Of a stretch of DNA of 64,000 nucleotides, positions 23,791-36,420 are shown one piece after another (within the stretch, counting starts at the first letter, position 1; each line of letters opens with the position of its first letter). The position numbers and the translations under genes are program-made. The notes below the pieces were generated by a model that worked only from the letters and a program-made list of their open reading frames with translations, had not been told where the DNA came from and did not search any database. This DNA comes from Sophora flavescens. Taxonomy: Eukaryota; Streptophyta; Magnoliopsida; Fabales; Fabaceae. Location of the stretch: the NCBI GenBank assembly GCA_030762895.1, contig CM061069.1, positions 24,919,404 through 24,983,403 on the forward strand, written 5' to 3'.

Positions 23791-24960
23791 TGTTAAAATC
23801 TCAAACGTCTAATACTCACTCATGTGTTAATTCTGAGTTTTAATGATTTCAAATATATTAAGGATGATTATATTGGACAATGTGAAATTACTAATAAATC
23901 TTTTCAAATGTTCACACAAATGAGAAATGCTTCACTCGTCTATATATGACCCGTCTAGTGACAACATGAAAGCAATTATGTTCCCCAGACTAGCACATGT
24001 CTAACATGTATGAAGCACCTGTCTAATGAATGACAACTCAACATGAAGCAAAGAAGAATAAGTCTATCAAGCCTCAGAACACTCGTCTACTAAAGCTGAT
24101 GTGGCACATGAAGTTTTGTTTCTAGAAAATTACATGGAAGATTCACAGGTATAAACTCGTATGAAGATCAAGCATACACTTGTCTGAAGACTATGACCAC
24201 ACCTGTTTAATTTCAAGCGTCCATGCAGAAAGTCAAAGTCATGCAGATAACGTCGGTAACCCTGATACACATAGAAAAAGATAATTGAATCAACAGACAA
24301 ATGAAGAACATTCGAAGAATGTCGGTGTCGACAATGACAACATTTGTTTCATATTTCAACACTTCAGACTAACTCAACCAAGCTTGGAAGTCCCTCTCCT
24401 ATGGCTACTCTGTCTCTCCACTCTCTTTCTGGTCTGGTTTCGTATAAAAAAGAAAGGAAACAAATGAAGCACGTAAAACTTTTATTTTTCAAAATCTATC
24501 TGAGCACGCTCTAGCGTGGGAAGTCTCCACGATCTAGCGTGCCCACGCTCTAGTGTGGGGCTCCACCATGCTTGAGCGAGGCACGTTGGTTCCTTCTCCA
24601 CGAAGAATCCTCGCCACGTGTCCTGCTACAACATTCTCTCTTTCACACATGTCTGACCTTCGTGGACGTTCAAGCGTGGAACACTTTGACGCTCAAACGT
24701 TTCAACATTTGAACATGGGGATCTAGCACACTCAAAGATGATTGATCCAATCCCTCTTATCGCACGTTCATCCAGTTCAAATTTGATTGATCGCATACAC
24801 CTTCGGCACATTTTCAAACACAAAATCACAAGTGTTGTTCCACGATCATCAATTATCAATGAAGCGTTGTTTTTATACGTATTTTTTTCTATGTATCATG
24901 CTATCTTCCCCTCAACAGCTAATGTGATGCATTCCATTGCCAATGCTCTTTCATATTAAT
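23790..24960. repeat. possible copia-type LTR relic
   Basis: It begins TGTTAAAATCTCAAACGTC and is followed by repeated actcgtct/acctgtct phrases typical of large copia LTRs. Around 24505-24560 are short hairpins of the form CACGCT-CT-AGCGTG. No partner LTR or internal domain was found. Confidence 0.35.
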
Positions 24961-25194
24961 GCATAACTAATCTATAAGTTATGAAAAGTGTACATTGAAT
25001 ACATTTACAAAATACAACATAATCAACAATAATTGTATGTACGACTTAGTTTTAAAGAAATGTCATGCATAGCAATATAAAGGAAAGATAACATTAGAAA
25101 AGGTTTGGATTCATGTTTACATGTCTTGCGGCCTATAGCCAACTCCACCACTAAATTGTTTCTTTTGCCTAATAGACATTGCAATGAATTGCAT

Positions 25195-26010
25195 TGTTTA
25201 TTTGTCAGCTAATTATAATCACATTAGTTAGCTTGAAATATATATATAATGCAAAACTTGGGAACTGATATGGAAAAGTGATAGAGTTACAAAATTTTTT
25301 GATATAAAATTACATTGACAAAAAGAGCTTGTTAAATCTTTCAAATCCATTAATTTGAAATTACAAAATTACAAAATCTCATTTCAAGTTGTTCTTTAAT
25401 TGAAAATTTGAAATTACAAAAATCATTCAGCTCCAAGGCGTCCAATTGCTTGTTGAATCTTCTAATTCCAAATGGTTTAGACCACAATAATGGCGAAGAA
25501 CTCAATTAAAGGCAACTCTTTGGGAGACAGAAAAGTAATCCAACGTCTCATATTTCTAGTTTCTCATTAATTTAAACAATGAGTCTCCCCGCCTTTCAAA
25601 TATACGAGTTGTTCTCCTTCACTATTTTGGTTGGGAATAAGGGCGGGGAAAGAAAGGGAGGATGGAGAGAAAACCAATTTTCCATGTCTTATCCGAGAGA
25701 GAGAAGACCATTTGGAGCAGTCTCATTTGCATCTCTTCCAATTCCTCATTTGATCATGAGGATGGAGCACAAATTCACTTTCTGGATTTTATTAGTGATC
25801 ACATCCTATATTCTGAACTTTATTAGCATTCACATTCTGGATTTTATTGAGCCAGATTTCTTCCATCGTTCCCTCAAAAAGAAATGAAACTCCAAAAAAT
25901 GAACAGCATGACTGATTGAGAATGAATAATTGGTAAAATTTGGAGGATGAAGAACAAGAACACAGAGGAAGAATTATTTATAGGACAATTTGGTCAAATA
26001 ATTCAAAGTA
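25195..26010 (+). repeat. direct repeat, copy 2
   Basis: Diverged copy of 23010-23790, in the same orientation about 2.2 kb downstream. Small ORFs inside (25579-25887) differ between copies, so they are unlikely to be coding. Confidence 0.7.
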
Positions 26011-26199
26011 GCATTTTCAATATTGATGAGTTACAAAGCAACAAAATTGATGAATTGAGAATATCAATAGTTGAATATACCATTTTTTGTGTAGATATTA
26101 TTGTTCATTTAACTTCATATCTTGTTGTTCATGGACTGTTTCAACTAACATGCAGGGAATTGGTCACCTAAATTTGTTTTAATATGGGGGGAAGATAGT

Positions 26200-26813
26200 T
26201 TTTCCTTGGGGAAATACTATTGAAGGTATATAGTTTAAATAGCGTTTTCTTCAAGAAGCGCTATTAAAAACGCTTGTGCATTTTTTCAAGTGTTTTCTCC
26301 TGAAACCGTTATAAAGTGTGTGATTAAATGTCGAATCTGACGTAGGGATTGTTAAGGTTTTTTCACAAGGGTGAAATATCTCTTTAGTTAAAAATACTCT
26401 TGTAAAGGTTTGCAAGCCCCTGGTTGAAGCTTCAATTGTAGTGAACAAATCTCACAGTGGCGTGAAGACTGGATGTAGGTCACAACATGGTGATTGAACC
26501 GAAATAAATTGGTTTGTGTGTTCTTCTTTCTCTTAAAGCTTTGTAATATTTGTGGTTGTGGATTCTTGTTGTTTGATTTGTTGATATGTTCTTGTGAAAT
26601 TTTTTCATAAATCAATTTTTGAATTTCATATCATTCAAAGTATTCAAAAAAGATTATTGTTTCAAATTGATCTTGAGGAAAGGTTTTTAAAAGTTTTTGA
26701 AAACTCAATTAACAGCAAAGTGGTGTAGTGTAGAGGAAAAATATAAATTTTCTTAATATATCAAGATGCATGATGAAAGCCTAAAACATGCTTAAATAAT
26801 TTTAGGACAAAGT
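26200..26813 (+). repeat. relic of a SIRE/Maximus-like copia LTR, 3' part
   Basis: The stretch 26400-26530 shares the layout of the copia LTR at 60050-60140: a gtgg-gagactggatgtagg phrase, then gaaccgaaataaattggtttgtgtgttcttc. The similarity is clear by eye but partial, and its own boundaries are not found. Nothing coding. Confidence 0.45.
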
Positions 26814-28744
26814 TGTGACATCCTCTACCCTACATGTTATATAAAACATTTTAGATAAAGAAATAAATATAATTCATGCATACATCATTTAATTAAAATA
26901 ATAAAGGTCCATGGGTAGAAAGGTCCCACATGAACTAGTTCAACAAACGTGGACGACAAACAAGTTTTTAAAAGAATTAAAACGTAAACATGAAACATAA
27001 AACATAACCCAACCTCGATGCCACATACAGAGCTGGTATAACCATTCCAGAAATAATCCTCGGAATAACCCTGAAACTGAAACAAACTATCAACTAAAAC
27101 AACTGGGAAATCCTAACACTAAAGAGTCGCAGCTCCTCAAAGTCACTCCTCCACTGGCTGCTCATCGTCCTCTACATAAAAGATACATGCCAAATAGAAA
27201 CAGAGAAAACGGGGAGTAAGAAAACAAATAAACAAATCGGCATAGAGATAGGATGCAAGATGAACATACAACACAGCATAGCAAAGCAACATACAATATA
27301 TATATATATATAACATCAACATAAATATATAATCACATCAACATATTAAGTCATCCAATATATATATGCTATATGGTGCAACTCTACTCTGTTACTCCAT
27401 TATGCATGTGGATCCAAACTATCTCAGGAAGGCAACTTCGGTGTTACATACCCACATTGGCCAAAAAGCACCAACGCCGGCAGTTCACCAAACCATGGGT
27501 GAACCCCTTGGATAGCCAATGCACCATATTCTCGAATGCGCCACCATGGGGGTGCACGGTTCACGAAACCTTGGGTGAACCACCCGCGGACGGCCAGATC
27601 TCCGTACTCTAGGACGACCTCCCCTATGTTTATCTTCCCTCACTAACAACTCCAATGAATGCATGCATGAGCACAACAACCGCCACCTCTGCTTGGGCCA
27701 ATAAGCACCCAAGTTTATCACCAATAACATCGACACCTTAACCCATATCAGTCAAGACCCCCTTGGCCAAAAAGCACCAAGGTTCAACTTATCAACACCT
27801 CGACCAAAAAGCATTGAGGCCACTTTCGCTGAAAAGCACCAAAGCATATTAACGTGCGGTGACCCACTGGGCATCGCCTTAACCAACTTGTTATCCTTAA
27901 TTAGCTTGATTATTCTTTAATTAAGTTATCTAACTTAGTATTTATTCGATCAGTGTTTTACCTCATCATTGGGGATAATTGGGGTAAATACCCCTTTAAT
28001 TCCTTTAATTCATGTTCTGTCCAGCAGGAGGAGCACGGGTGTGCTTACCCCCAGCATGGTCGTGCTGCCACTTAAGTGGAGCACGGTCGTGCTCACTGTT
28101 CTGCACGACCGTGCTCAATGCGCGGTCATCTTCCAGATTCAAACTGGGAGCACGGGCGCGATCCCTGTTAAGCAAGGTCGTGGACATGTCCGTACTGTCT
28201 TGGCAGATTCATTGTGCTCTTGAAGCCAAAAACTCCCTAAACACTCTTAAATAAAATCCTAGGATTGGCACGGACAGACTATACCTTCCCAAAAGCCTCC
28301 AAAACTCCAAGAACACAATAGGTATAGAGAAAATATGGAAAAGCATAGGTGTAGCCACACTAGGGTGGCTAAGATGCCAAAATAGGGTTTTAAAATGAAA
28401 CCCTCAGTTACTGTGCACATATAAAGGCTCCAAACCCGACCACGGTCGTTCTCCTCACTGACCACAGGCGTGCTCACATCAGAGCCTCCGAGGCGCAGAT
28501 TTCCCTTTTGAGCACGGTCGTGCTCCCTATTGAGCTCGGCCGTGCTTATGACCCAGACAGTCACAAGACACAAGCCTCAGCACGGGCATGCTGGATATGT
28601 GCAAGGTCGTGCTCATGTACCAGAAAGGGATTTTAAGCCTAAAAATCCCACTTAGCCCTTCAACGACAATTCTAAGCTAAGTCCTAAGACTTAAACAAAC
28701 AACAAGCATACATAGAAGCACTTAACGAAAAATGGGGTGTTACA
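26814..28744 (-). repeat. 3' LTR of the Tekay-like element
   Basis: On the plus strand it runs from TGTGACATCC to GGGGTGTTACA, so the ends are imperfect inverted repeats, 1,931 bp. About 28027-28620 holds roughly a dozen hairpin words of the form GAGCACG-GT-CGTGCTC. The gaaaagcacc phrases at 27465-27840 are also repeated. Confidence 0.85.
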
Positions 28745-28761
28745 ACTCCACCCCCCTTATA
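28745..28761 (-). promoter_or_regulatory. polypurine tract of the Tekay-like element
   Basis: On the minus strand ATAAGGGGGGTGGAGT lies directly against the 3' LTR. Confidence 0.7.
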
Positions 28762-28784
28762 AAAAAAATTCATCCTCAAAATTT

Positions 28785-30065
28785 TTACTCACCTCGATCG
28801 AAAAGGAGCGGGCATGCTTCCATCATCTTGCTTTCCAGCTCCCATGTAGAACTTTCCTCAGTAGCCCCACTCCAAACAACATTGACCAAAGGAATCTTCT
28901 TGCCTCTTAGCTGCTTCACCCTGCTATCCTCGACTCGAAGGAGTAATACCTCAAAAGTCAAGTTCTCTTTTAACTGTACCGTGACAGGTACTATCACGTG
29001 GCTAGGGTCATGAATGTACTTTCGGAATTGAGGCACATGAAAAACATCATTAAGGTTGGACAAGAATGATGGTAAGGCTATTTGGTAGGCAACTTCGTCG
29101 ACTATTTTGAGAATTTGGTAAGGACCAATGAATCTAGGAGTAATTTTCCTCACTTTCATCACTCTACCAATCCCAGTTGTCGGGGCAACTCTCAAGAACA
29201 CATGGTCACCTTCCTGGAATTCGAGCGCCTTCCTCTTTTTGTCATGGTAGCTATTTTGCCTACTTTATGCCACTTTCATCTTTTCCTGAATCATCCTCAC
29301 TTTTTTTGTGGTTTCTTGCACTATTTCTGGTCCTAGCACTACATTCTCACCAGGTTCATTCCAACACAAGGGTGTCCTACATCTCCTCCTCTAAAGAGCT
29401 TCATAAGGTGCTATCCCAATACTAGAATGGAAACTATTTTTGTAGATGAACTCTATTAGGGGAAAAAACTTGTCCCAACTACCAGACTGTTCTAGCACAC
29501 AAGCTCTAAGCAAGTCCTCTAAGGACTGGATGGTTCTCTCAGACTAACCGTCAGTCTGTCGGTGGTAAACTGTAAAACCTCATACAAACTATTCCAAAAC
29601 CTAGAGGTAAACCTCGGGTCTCTATCTGACACTATGCTAGAGGGTACACTATGAAGCCTAACTATCTCTTTGATGTACAACCTGGTCAACTTTTCTAAGG
29701 GGATATTCCATGTTCATAGGGATGAAATGGGCAGACTTAGTCAATTTATTGCACAACAACCCAGATCGCTTCATAACCAGCTGGAATCCTAGGAAGTCCA
29801 GACACAAAATCCATAGAGATACTATCCCATTTCCATTCTTGGATACTCAAAGGTTACAGCTTAGATGAAGGTTTTTGGTGTTCTATCTTAGCATTTTGGC
29901 ATACTAGGCACACATAGACGAACTCAGCTACATCCTTTTTCATCCTAGACCACCAAAACATGCGTTTAAGGTCCGGGTACATCTTGGTGGTGCCTGGAAC
30001 ACACTCAGTCCGCTCCTATGTCCTTCTTCAAGGACCAACTTCCTAAGCTCATGAACATCTAGTAT
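28785..30065 (-). pseudogene. integrase with C-terminal chromodomain, degraded
   Basis: The 28785-29201 segment shows the integrase C-terminal region (KITPRFIGPYQILKIVDEVA, HVPQFRKYI) followed by a chromodomain-like end (RVKQLRGKKIPLV, WSGATEESSTWELESKM). This identifies a chromovirus, in which the chromodomain guides insertion into chromatin. The catalytic core upstream (about 29202-30065) is present as decayed sequence with frameshifts and stops, so no continuous ORF remains. The hairpin-rich LTR follows 40 bases downstream. Confidence 0.75.
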
Positions 30066-31636
30066 TCAAACTCTATTCTGAAACCTCAAGACTCCTTCAC
30101 TTCCTTCCTTGAAACTAAAGTTTCTACCCTGAGCAAGCAACTCTCTCTGGTCTAAGAGAAAATGGTATATCTTTTGGCCCTCTCTAACTTGATCCATCAA
30201 ACTGTTGGTAACCTTTAAGGTTCCAAGCCTAATGCTCTTAGGGGTAACTTCCCAAGCTAAACTAAGATCTCTAAATTCCTCGATCAGATCCATCTCCCTA
30301 ACCATCAAAGTGGAGACGTGCAAGGTTTTCCTACTTAGAGCATCTGCCACTAGATTGGCCTTTCCTGGATGGTAGGTTAGATCAAACTCATAATCCTTAA
30401 GAAACTCCATCCACCTACGCTACCTCATATTCAACTCCTTCAGGTCAAAGAGGTACTTCAAACTCTTATGATCACTAAAAACCTCAAACCTCTCTCCATA
30501 AAGGTAATGCCTCCAAATTTTTAAGGCAAACACCACCGCTCCTAACTCTAGGTCATGGGTAGGGTAGTTCTTCTCATGGGTCTTCAACTGCCTAGAAGCA
30601 TAAGACACTACCTTACCATTCTGCACCAACACACCACATAAACCTTGCTTAGAAGCATCACAGTAAACTATGAAAGGTTCACTAGGATCTGGCAAAACTA
30701 ACACTGGTGCTGATATCAACCTATCCTTTAAGGTTTGGAAACTTTCCTCACACTTAGAGTCCCACACAAAGAGTTGTCCCTTCTTGGTGAGACGGGTTGA
30801 GGGTAAAGCTATCTTAAAGAAACCATCTATGAACCTCGTATAGTACCCTGCTAAACCCAAGAAACTTCAAATCTCGGTCACTGACTTTGGCCCTTCCCAC
30901 TGGAGCACCATCTCTACCTTAGCTGGGTCCACGACTATCTCACCTTTAGAGATGACATGTCCTAAGAAACTCACTTCTTCTAGCCAAAACTCACACTTAA
31001 ACATCTTAGCATACAACTTCTTCTCCTTAAGTGTCTGCAAGACAACCCTCAAGTGTTCCTCATATTCCTCCTTGGTCTTGGAGTACACTAAGATATCATC
31101 TATGAAAACCGCCACAAACTTATCCAAGTAAGGGTGAAAGGTCTTGTTCATGTAGTCCATGAACACAGCAGGAGCATTGGTCACACCAAAAGGCATAACT
31201 AAGTACTCATAGTGACCATAACGCATCCTAAACGCTGTCTTCGGGATGTCCTCGGACTTAATCCTAATTTGATGGTATCCTAACCTCAAATCTATCTTAG
31301 AGAAGATACACGCTACTATCAACTGGTCCATAAGGTCATCAATCCTAGGGAAGGGATACTGAATCTTAATGGTCACTGTGTTGAGCTACCGATAGTAGAC
31401 ACGACTTCATACCGCCATCTTTCTTCTTTACTAGTAACATTGGCGCTCCCTATGGGGATACGCTAGGCCTAATAAACTGTTTCTGTATCAGGTCCTCTAT
31501 CTGTTTCTTCAGCTCAGCCAGCTCTAGAGGAGACATTCTATATGGTGCTATGGATATAGGTCCGGTGCCAGGCATTAAGTCTATGGTGAATTCAATATCT
31601 CTCTTAGGTGGCAAGTTATAAACATCCCCCGGGAAC
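30066..31636 (-). pseudogene. Tekay reverse transcriptase and RNase H, two stops and a frameshift
   Basis: The N-terminal RT part (IEFTIDLMPGTGPISIAPYR region, 31644-31450) is in a different frame from the main body, which is one frame from 31376 to 30066. Motifs are IFSKIDLRLGYHQI, YLVMPFGVTNAPAVF and the catalytic FIDDILVYSK, then RNase H (FIVYCDASKQGLCGVLVQ, RRHYL-like connection, HPGKANLVADALSRK). Stops at 30867-30869 (TGA) and 30420-30422 (TAG) are C-to-T compatible. LTR-X starts at 31637, just upstream of this domain. Confidence 0.85.
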
Positions 31637-34419
31637 TGTAACATCCTTCTCGGGCACTACATTGTCTGTGACATTTCTATTTTATAAGACCGTGTAAAGC
31701 GGAAAATAAATGTTTTACCAAAAATACGGGTTTACTTTTTGCTTTTCTCTTTCGAAAATTATACCATACATATTCTTTAACACACATCATCAACTCAGAT
31801 ATAAGTATTTTACAAACCATGTTCCAAGTACTATCAGTCATAAACATACAAGTTCAGAAAACGACGAAAATACCGACGCCCGTAAAATAACAACAACTTA
31901 CTAGAAATATGTTATAATAATAGTAACATCTTTAGAGACATAGCTCCACAAAATATAACATAGACACAAGACTCATCATGCTGACCATAACAAAACAATG
32001 ACTAAATATCATCCCCATATTACTATAATAGTCTTGGATGATATCTCGTCACGCCTTGAGTATACTCCTCACGTACACTACACAAAACCATTGACCATGT
32101 GTCCATGCATCAGAGTCATCTCAAACTCCAGCTGGGTGTGATGGAGAAACGGTGCTGTCGTCATCTTCGCCCGATGTAAAATAGAACATGAAAACAGAAA
32201 ATACAGAAATGAGGTGAGATTCCCGTTCATCTTACGCATAACGCAGACATGCAGTGGTACGACACACGCAGTGCATACAACTATCAATAAACACCTATAT
32301 CATCTATCATAACAGAAATAATAATGTTTCACAACAACATAATCATGAGGCAACGTTCTTCATAGATAGGAGTCATCTAAGACTCGAGGAATGACCTCTA
32401 ATTCCCGATACCATGGTTTTAACAAATAGTGGGAGAGAATGGTTCAGAGGATTGTTCCGGATTCCACCATCCTTGGGTAATAAAATGCGTCCTCAGTTAG
32501 TAACGTGCACATAGGCTTTTTCAGGAACATCCTACACTACCAGAAAATACATAGTGTCTAGTCGAGTATGTCGGTGTATTGCAAGATCACCATGCCATAG
32601 AGGAGCAACCAATTGGGCCTATATGAGTATTTCATACCCCGACATCCCCGAGCATCAATAGATCGTCACTACGGAATTCGCACCCGCATTAAAGTGTTAG
32701 CTCAATCTCCTAGGCACAACGGCCTTACTGAAACATAGTTTCACTATGTGTTTAGGTAAACTTTGTCGAAATGCATTCTTCTCGTCCATCCACTGGATGA
32801 CATCGTGATTCCATCGAATCCTTTCAACGTCTTCGCAATGGATGCTAGATGTTCTTAAGTCCGAATCACCGGTACTTAACATCAAGCTAAATTTCTCAAG
32901 TAACCTTTCATCTTTGTACAAAGTTTCATTAAAGTACTTGATTAAAAATCCTAGCACATTATGAGATTGGAACACAAGTCCAATTATTTATTTCTCTCAG
33001 TCTTTTCTAATTGAGCCTTTTTCTTTGGCTTCCAAGAAAACAAATTATTCTGAGTCCATTAAATTTTATGGAATATGGATAATGAATTATCCATACTTTA
33101 TGACATAAGGTCGTGTTCCACCCAACGTCATAAATTATTACGTTCGTATTTTCACTAAGTCATTCTTGACTTAGGTTTTTGCATTTTACCGTAAAAGCTA
33201 GTCTTTGAAGACTAAAATCCTTTTGGCTTAAAACCCAAACCTTTAGATAAAATCAAATCAATTTTTAAGAATAATTTCCATCTATGATACATAGGTATCA
33301 TTTTCTCAAAACATTTTCTCGAAAATCCTTAAAAACACTTAACGACAATTTCGTCGTTTTTTACTGAATTTAGGCCCAAAAGCCATATTTTTGAAAATAT
33401 GGTTCTTAACCTCAAACATATTACTCTCCTAGGTTATAATACTCATATGAGGATGTTGAAATACTGATTTTACATCTTTTTCTCCGTTTATACTGAATTC
33501 TTAAAAATTTGACCGAACATCGTTTTTTTTTTTTGAAATGCAATCATACCATTCAAAGACCAAACATCGTTAAGTTTGTAAATCGCTTAAATCCTTTTTC
33601 AACTATTTTAAACTCTAATAGTCCCAAAACTCATTTTAGAGTTTTAGAACAGTTAGATAGGTATGAAAAATAATCTCTAACTGTCCAATTACATTTATTT
33701 TCTAAAATTGTAGTTTAGCCCCTAAACTTTCATTAATTATGAAAAGGTCCTTATTCACTTAAAACCTTGTAACTTTTTATTTATAACTTCAAATCACACC
33801 AAACAAACTTATATAGAAATATTTTTCAGTTACAATCAAATTTCCAGAAATTATATTTCTTCCCACTTATTTTACAATATTTGCAAAAAGGTCCTTGTTT
33901 GCAAAAAAACTTATATCTTTTTATGTATTAATCCAATTAATACCAAACCAATTTCTATGGTTTTGTCTCATCATGGGCTACAATCATAACACACAAGAAT
34001 ATGAATTTTAGAACAGTCACTGAAATTCTCAGAAATTTCATATTAGTCCCTATGGACTCATAAATTCACATCTTTCAATATACACATCCAAATCAATTCA
34101 AACCAATTTCTATATTCTTATATGTTCATTCAATACTCATAAAAATTATTCAAACAATTTAAATCATCATGTAGCCCCTTAAATCAACTATGGCCGAATG
34201 GCCCTAAATTATTCATGTTAGGCAATTTTTAACACATCAATCAAACAATAACCAAGGTTCCAACAAGAGATCAATAACACCAATAACAACATATATCACA
34301 ATCAAGCGTCAACGAAATCCCCCAAGAGGATCCCACGCATATAAATCAATAATTTACACAACTTATACACTTATGATTTACAAGACCAACATATCTACCC
34401 TAAGGTAGGATGATGGTAA
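31637..34419. repeat. LTR-X, second copy, left part
   Basis: It begins TGTAACATCC at 31637 inside Tekay pol and continues until the CACTA-1 insertion. No gene is visible; the short ORFs at 31710, 32078 and 32697 have no family signal. Its right part resumes at 46865 and matches the LTR at 6900-8170. Confidence 0.6.
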
Positions 34420-34433
34420 CACTACAAAAAAGG

Positions 34434-34830
34434 CGCTATTTTGCGACGGTTATTAGGTTAAATTGCGACGGTTTTATGCGCCGCAGATTCGTGTTTGCGG
34501 CGGTTCCAAAACCGTCGCAATGTCGAGCGTCGCGAGCAGCATTTGCGGCGGTTATAAAAACTGCCGCACAAACTGCCGCAAATTAGCATTTGCGGCGGTT
34601 GTATAAGAAACCGCCGCAAATACTAATTTGCGGCGGTTGCGAAAACCGCCGCAAATTAGTATTTGAGGCGGTTTTTCACAACCGCCGCAAATTTATTGCG
34701 ACGGTTTGTAACCGCCGCAGATTAGTACCGCAAAATTGCCAATACAAGTAGCGACGGTTAGTGAACCGCCGCTATTTGTGTCCCCAATTCTGAAGTTAAT
34801 TTTACGACAGTTTCAAAACCGTCGCAAAAC
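34434..34830. repeat. CACTA-1 left subterminal repeats
   Basis: About fifteen copies of TTTGCGGCGGTT and its reverse complement, many paired head-to-head as hairpins (for example tttgcggcggtt then aaccgccgcaaa). In En/Spm elements such repeats bind the TNPA protein. Confidence 0.85.
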
Positions 34831-35715
34831 ATAGCAAAAAATTTGTAATTAATTTTTTTTAGCACATCGTTTTGAGTCTACAAAACCTGCTTATTAAATA
34901 TATATATATATTTTTCTTAAAACAAATAAAGGTAAAACTCATTCATAAATAAAATGTTGAGTTACGTACAAACTACGACCAAAAAGATATATATATTCCA
35001 AATAGAGTTCAACAATTCCACAAATATTAAGTAATACAACTAAACTCCATCAAGTTCATAAAATGAAAACTACAACTATCTAAACGGTCCTACGAGACGA
35101 TGCTCCGTGGTCTTCAGGCATATGACTAGACTCAGAGGAACGTCTCATATCTCTTGGTGACTCTAAGTCACCTACAGTAATTCAAAAAAATCAAAAATTA
35201 GATAACAACCACTAATTCAACAAGTGAACTATCAAAAGTTAAAAACTAAATTTAAAAGCAATTATTTTACCTGATTTCCCTTAACATTCTGCATAAGGAA
35301 AGCAATTTGTTCCTTCAAGACTTCATAATTCGCAGCTTGTTCCTTAAGCGCTAGGACTTCAGCTTCCAATTTTTCAATCTTCTCATAGGGAGATACCAAC
35401 CTCTCGAGTGAGACCTAAATCCAGTGAGTTGAGATGGTGTTATCCCAAGTCCCATTCCTTTGGCATATCCAGGGTGGTCCTTTCCAAAAACTTTCACATA
35501 AGCATCATTCTCTGTTGATCCCTCATGAATTTCATTTTGCGATTGTTCCTACATATATTGAAGACATACACAATTACTTAAAGATCACCATTAACAATGA
35601 AATACGACTTGGAATAACATTTGTGTTTATGTGATGACAGTGGATTTATAAGAACCAAATTTTTTTGAATTAAATTCGTATATACGACAATCATTTACAA
35701 CTTGATCTTTTTAAC

Positions 35716-36200
35716 TTTTTTTTTTATAAGCCACGGATTAATTAAACAAGTTACAAGATATATCCAAAACCAAATACAAAGGGACCACAATTACAAAGAA
35801 ACAGAACATCTAAAGCTATTACAATAATCAAAAGCAAAAAAAGGAAAGCCAATAGGTTGCAAAATAACTAAAGAACCACACCCAAAAACCAGCTGACACA
35901 TAAAAGCCCCTGGCACCATAAAATACCTACTGATTGGCATTGCAAAAACAAGAAGCACAAATAGAAGCAAAACTGCCGCAACAAGAGCCAAATGATGAAA
36001 CCCCCAACTAAGCAATATAACCCTATAGAGTTGAGACCATATAACAGACCACCACCAACCAAGACTCACAAAAAAAATATGAAATCGTAAGAATAAGTGC
36101 ACCGAAGACCTGCACACGAAAAACAACAAAACAAAGAAGCAGCAATCCTCATTCCCGAAGCATAACAGAGCACAAATTCCCCAAGTTCATGAAGGCACCA
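35716..36200 (-). mobile_element. probable LINE 3' end inserted in CACTA-1
   Basis: A T11 run at about 35716-35726 would be the poly(A) tail of a minus-strand retroelement. Sequence to the right is C/A-rich in the manner of plant LINE 3' regions. No RT or RNase H domain is present, and the target duplication was not identified. Confidence 0.35.
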
Positions 36201-36420
36201 CACCCACTATCAGTGTAATAATACATTACGGTTTAGATTACAGTTAATAGAGTCAGAAGTTAGTTACAAGTGTAACTAACTCAACTATGTACTTAGCAAG
36301 TATATAAACCTTGCAATGTGTAATAGCAAAATCAGAAATGAAAATATCAATCTCTTTCTCTATCAAGATTCTCTCTACGCTCTCTCGCTCTAGCTCGGTC
36401 TCTAGGTTTTGTCATGGTTT
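36201..36420 (+). repeat. possible small LTR (copia-like)
   Basis: It begins TGTAATAATACATTACGG and contains a TATA-like GTATATAAACC at about 36300, then a long CT-rich tract. It ends near TTTTGTCA, followed by TGGTTTTCTGTATC, which resembles an iMet primer site. No partner LTR or target duplication was seen. Confidence 0.3.

Noticed and set aside
28005..28573. Overlapping ORFs in the Tekay LTR
   Set aside because: Created by the GAGCACG hairpin array; frames open on both strands.
34434..34830. Regularly spaced repeats resembling a CRISPR array
   Set aside because: Eukaryotic context, inverted copies and no uniform spacers. They are CACTA subterminal repeats.
35791..36129. 112-codon hydrophobic minus-strand ORF that looks like a membrane protein
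   Set aside because: Lies in the putative LINE 3' region; hydrophobicity follows from T-rich minus-strand sequence and no family fits.
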